A stretch of 7,732 bases of DNA from an uncultured Dehalococcoidia bacterium (GTDB lineage: Bacteria > Chloroflexota > Dehalococcoidia > Tepidiformales > Tepidiformaceae). The notes beneath the pieces were generated by a model, which was given only the letters and a program-made list of their open reading frames with translations, ran no database searches and was not told where the DNA came from. Numbering within the stretch: position 1 is the first letter of the stretch; every line of letters begins with the position of its first letter. Shown piece by piece: positions 6,206 to 7,732 of the stretch. Where the stretch lies: positions 1 to 7,732 of the forward strand of contig CALFYR010000774.1 in NCBI GenBank assembly GCA_937954195.1. Reading direction: 5' to 3'. A program made the position numbers and the translations under genes.

Positions 6206-6234
6206 TTGACCCGTACCTTTCGCAAACCTACGAT
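6206..6234 (+). promoter_or_regulatory. Sigma70-type promoter of the substrate-binding protein gene
   Basis: TTGACC (6206-6211) is separated by exactly 17 bases from TACGAT (6229-6234). Both boxes are close to consensus with optimal spacing, the best promoter match in the window. Transcription should start near 6241, giving a leader of about 62 bases that carries the palindrome at 6252-6285 and the AGGAGGG ribosome site. This fits high expression, which is usual for transporter binding proteins. Confidence 0.65.
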
Positions 6235-6251
6235 CCCGCGCGGTTACGTGT

Positions 6252-6285
6252 GTGTGCCGGGCATCTACCGGCCGGTAATGCACAC
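6252..6285 (+). repeat. Palindrome in the leader of the substrate-binding protein gene
   Basis: A perfect 12-base palindrome, TACCGGCCGGTA, occupies 6266-6277. It is flanked by matching outer arms, GTGTGC (6252-6257) and GCACAC (6280-6285). Alternatively GCAT (6261-6264) pairs with ATGC (6278-6281). It lies between the predicted transcription start and the ribosome site, just 8 bases ahead of AGGAGGG (6293-6299). As DNA it could be a two-fold operator for a dimeric repressor; as RNA it could fold near the ribosome site. Neither role is shown by the sequence alone. Confidence 0.5.
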
Positions 6286-6302
6286 CAACACCAGGAGGGA
6301 TC

Positions 6303-7553
6303 ATGAAGGAACGGACTTCAAAGCTGCGCTGGCTGTGGCTGGCAGCCATCATCTCGATGATGGCACTCGTCGCCGTCGCCTGTGGTGACGACGATGACGA
6401 CGACGACGGTGGTGACAATGGTGACGGCGGCGACGTCACGTACGGCACCGCTGGCTTCAAGGTCGTCGAAATTCCCGCTGGCGAGCCGATCAAGATCGGT
6501 ATCTCCAGCATCCTCGCGGGCGACCTGACCGCCATCGGCCTGCCGATTGCCGATGCGGCCGAGCTCGCCGGCGAAGGCAAGACGATCGCGGGTCGCGAAA
6601 TCGAATGGGTCCGGGCAGACGACGAATGCTCGCCCGACGGTGGCGCTTCCGCGGCAACCCAGCTGGTTGAGGCCGGCGTGATTGCGGTCGTTGGCCCGGT
6701 TTGCTCCGGCGCCGTTGCCGCGGCTCAGCCTGCCTACGAAGAAGCTGGCATCACCCACGTGTCCCCTTCGTCCACGGCGCTTTCCGTGACGAACCCGGAC
6801 CGCGGCCAGGTCTTCCAGACCTTCCTGCGGACCACCTACTCCGACGGCATCCAGGGCCCGGCGCAGGCCGAGTTCGCCTATAACGAACTCGAAGCCCGCA
6901 CCGCCTATGTGGTGCACGACACCGATGCCTACGGCAGCGGCCTCCGCGACGCCTTCACCGAGGCGTTCGAGGACCTTGGCGGCGAAGTCGTCGGAACCGA
7001 GGGCTACGAAAAAGGCGCGACCGACTTCCTGTCGATCGTGACCAACATCCAGGCCGAAGAAGTCGACATTGTGTACTTCGCCGGCTTCTTCGCCGAGGCG
7101 ACGCCGTTCATTCAGCAGCTCCGCCAGGAAAATGCCGACGTCCTCTTCATGGCCGGCGACGGCGTGAAGAACGATGAGTTCCTGACCGGCGCTGGCGACG
7201 CGGCCGAGGGTGCGTACCTCTCGCTCCCGAGCCCGGTGTACGACAGCAGCGCGTTCGATGACTTCAACACGGCGTACGAGGCAAAGACTGGCGCGGCCAG
7301 CGATGCCAGCCCCTACACCGCGGAAGCCTTCGATGCCGCGACCATCATCATCATGGCCCTCGAAGAGGTCGCCGAAGAAGATGGTGACGTGGTGAAGATC
7401 GACCTTGAGGCGTTGAACGACGCGATCCGCGCGACCGAACTCGATGGCGCCGCAGGCACCATCCGCTTCGACGCCCGCGGTGAGAACGTCGGCGGCGAAA
7501 CCCCGGTCACGCTGTTCAAGGTAACGAACGGCGCGTACGAAGAGCTTCAGTAG
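6303..7553 (+). CDS. LIV-type ABC transporter substrate-binding lipoprotein
   Basis: This 416-residue exported protein binds a small ligand and delivers it to a LivHMGF-type ABC importer. Residues 1-26 are a lipoprotein signal: a basic start (KERTSKLR), a hydrophobic core, then AVAC with Cys27 as the lipidated residue. Seven consecutive Asp residues (29-35) and a Gly/Asp stretch to about 44 form a flexible tether. The two-lobed periplasmic-binding fold (Peripla_BP_6) follows: IKIGISSILAGDLTAIG (63-79), VIAVVGPVCSG (126-136), GITHVSPSSTAL and the hinge region YVVHDTDAYGSGL. The only mature-domain cysteines, Cys109 and Cys134, are 25 apart, the same spacing as the disulfide I recall in E. coli LivJ, so they probably pair. 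The start is ATG 6303 behind AGGAGGG. The gene has its own promoter and terminator, and a LivH-like permease begins 131 bp downstream. The ligand may be a branched-chain amino acid, but this family also binds amides, urea and aromatic acids, so it is left open. Confidence 0.93.
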   Translation: MKERTSKLRWLWLAAIISMMALVAVACGDDDDDDDGGDNGDGGDVTYGTAGFKVVEIPAGEPIKIGISSILAGDLTAIGLPIADAAELAGEGKTIAGREIEWVRADDECSPDGGASAATQLVEAGVIAVVGPVCSGAVAAAQPAYEEAGITHVSPSSTALSVTNPDRGQVFQTFLRTTYSDGIQGPAQAEFAYNELEARTAYVVHDTDAYGSGLRDAFTEAFEDLGGEVVGTEGYEKGATDFLSIVTNIQAEEVDIVYFAGFFAEATPFIQQLRQENADVLFMAGDGVKNDEFLTGAGDAAEGAYLSLPSPVYDSSAFDDFNTAYEAKTGAASDASPYTAEAFDAATIIIMALEEVAEEDGDVVKIDLEALNDAIRATELDGAAGTIRFDARGENVGGETPVTLFKVTNGAYEELQ

Positions 7554-7582
7554 GAGCAACGCCGGGTTACCGGCATCGCTCC
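7553..7582 (+). repeat. Two-tier hairpin directly at the stop codon
   Basis: GGAGC (7553-7557) pairs with GCTCC (7578-7582), and GCCGG (7561-7565) pairs with CCGGC (7570-7574) around a GTTA loop, with a symmetric 3x3 internal loop (AAC/ATC). The first base is the last base of the TAG stop. It is followed by TTCCCTG rather than a U-run. It could protect the 3' end of the binding-protein message or slow polymerase ahead of the true terminator. Confidence 0.5.
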
Positions 7583-7601
7583 TTCCCTGAAGAACGACCA
7601 C

Positions 7602-7636
7602 GAGAGGCGCCGTACCCGCGGCGCCTCTCCTTTTTC
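7602..7636 (+). terminator. Strong intrinsic terminator after the substrate-binding protein gene
   Basis: A perfect 10-bp stem, GAGAGGCGCC (7602-7611) with GGCGCCTCTC (7620-7629), can be lengthened by a G-C pair. It closes an 8-base loop and is followed at once by CTTTTTC. This is the clearest Rho-independent terminator in the window. It separates the binding protein from the permease gene. Confidence 0.88.
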
Positions 7637-7684
7637 ACAATACCACGACACCGGAACAGCCCTTTGGCGACTCACGTACTCTTC

Positions 7685-7732
7685 ATGTCTGTCGGTTTCT
7701 GGTCGGACCAGGTGGTGAACGGACTCACCGCC
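7685..7732 (+). CDS. Start of a LivH-type branched-chain amino acid permease (truncated by the window edge)
   Basis: The last 48 bases read, from ATG 7685, MSVGFWSDQVVNGLTA and stay open to the edge. A short N-terminus followed by (Q)QxVNGL is how LivH-family inner-membrane permeases typically begin, leading into the first transmembrane helix. Location directly after a LIV-type binding protein supports the call. There is no good ribosome site before ATG 7685. An in-frame TTG at 7664 (adding MATHVLF) is an alternative, with a weak GGAA about 8 bases upstream. I see no clear promoter between the terminator at 7636 and this start. Only 16 residues are visible, so the family assignment rests on context as much as on sequence. 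Confidence 0.55.
   Translation, partial: MSVGFWSDQVVNGLTA

Noticed and set aside
6318..7601. Open frame of 427 codons antisense to the substrate-binding protein
   Set aside because: It is the mirror of a clearly real lipoprotein gene. The poly-Asp region appears as a Val-rich run, and there is no ribosome site or family motif.
1..7732. CRISPR arrays, transfer or ribosomal RNA genes, insertion sequences, attachment sites
   Set aside because: No regularly spaced direct repeats, cloverleaf or rRNA-like sequence, transposase motifs or terminal inverted repeats were found.

Overview
The window is 7.7 kb of GC-rich bacterial chromosome, densely coded on both strands. A probable F420-dependent (luciferase-like) oxidoreductase, acyl-CoA catabolic enzymes, frequent GTG/TTG starts behind strong GGAGG ribosome sites, and an Asp-rich-tethered solute-binding lipoprotein of the leucine/isoleucine/valine (LIV) type point to a Chloroflexota (Dehalococcoidia-like) or actinobacterial-type organism. 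This taxonomic guess is inference; no marker gene is present.

Layout. A small two-helix membrane protein (37-291, +) converges on an LLM-class flavin oxidoreductase (1408-338, -) across a shared hairpin. After a 186-bp divergent gap comes an alpha/beta hydrolase that carries one net -1 frameshift (1595-2517, +). It is followed by an acyl-CoA dehydrogenase (2614-3792, +). That gene converges, across a strong bidirectional terminator (3815-3841), on a short-chain dehydrogenase resembling the 3-hydroxyacyl-CoA dehydrogenase domain of HSD17B4 (4766-3864, -). The short-chain dehydrogenase sits 74 bp downstream of a SAM-dependent methyltransferase (5686-4841, -). A single-domain rhodanese (5785-6135, +) diverges from the methyltransferase. 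Next come a well-formed sigma70-type promoter, a leader palindrome and a LIV-type substrate-binding lipoprotein (6303-7553, +), closed by two hairpins, the second a textbook intrinsic terminator. The first 16 codons of what looks like the cognate LivH-type permease run off the right edge (7685-7732).

How the genes may work together. The acyl-CoA dehydrogenase and the HSD17B4-like dehydrogenase could supply the first and third steps of a beta-oxidation cycle; no hydratase or thiolase lies in the window. The hydrolase and the LLM oxidoreductase are typical companions in catabolic gene neighbourhoods of such organisms. The transporter would import a small amino-acid-like or carboxylate substrate. 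These links are inferred from proximity only, and the genes form several short transcription units rather than one operon.

I do not see a clearly novel system. The points most worth checking are the frameshifted hydrolase, the palindromic leader of the transporter gene, the relocated catalytic glutamate of the acyl-CoA dehydrogenase, and the terminator separating binding protein from permease. No stretch above 300 bp lacks a gene; the longest gap is 1409-1594.
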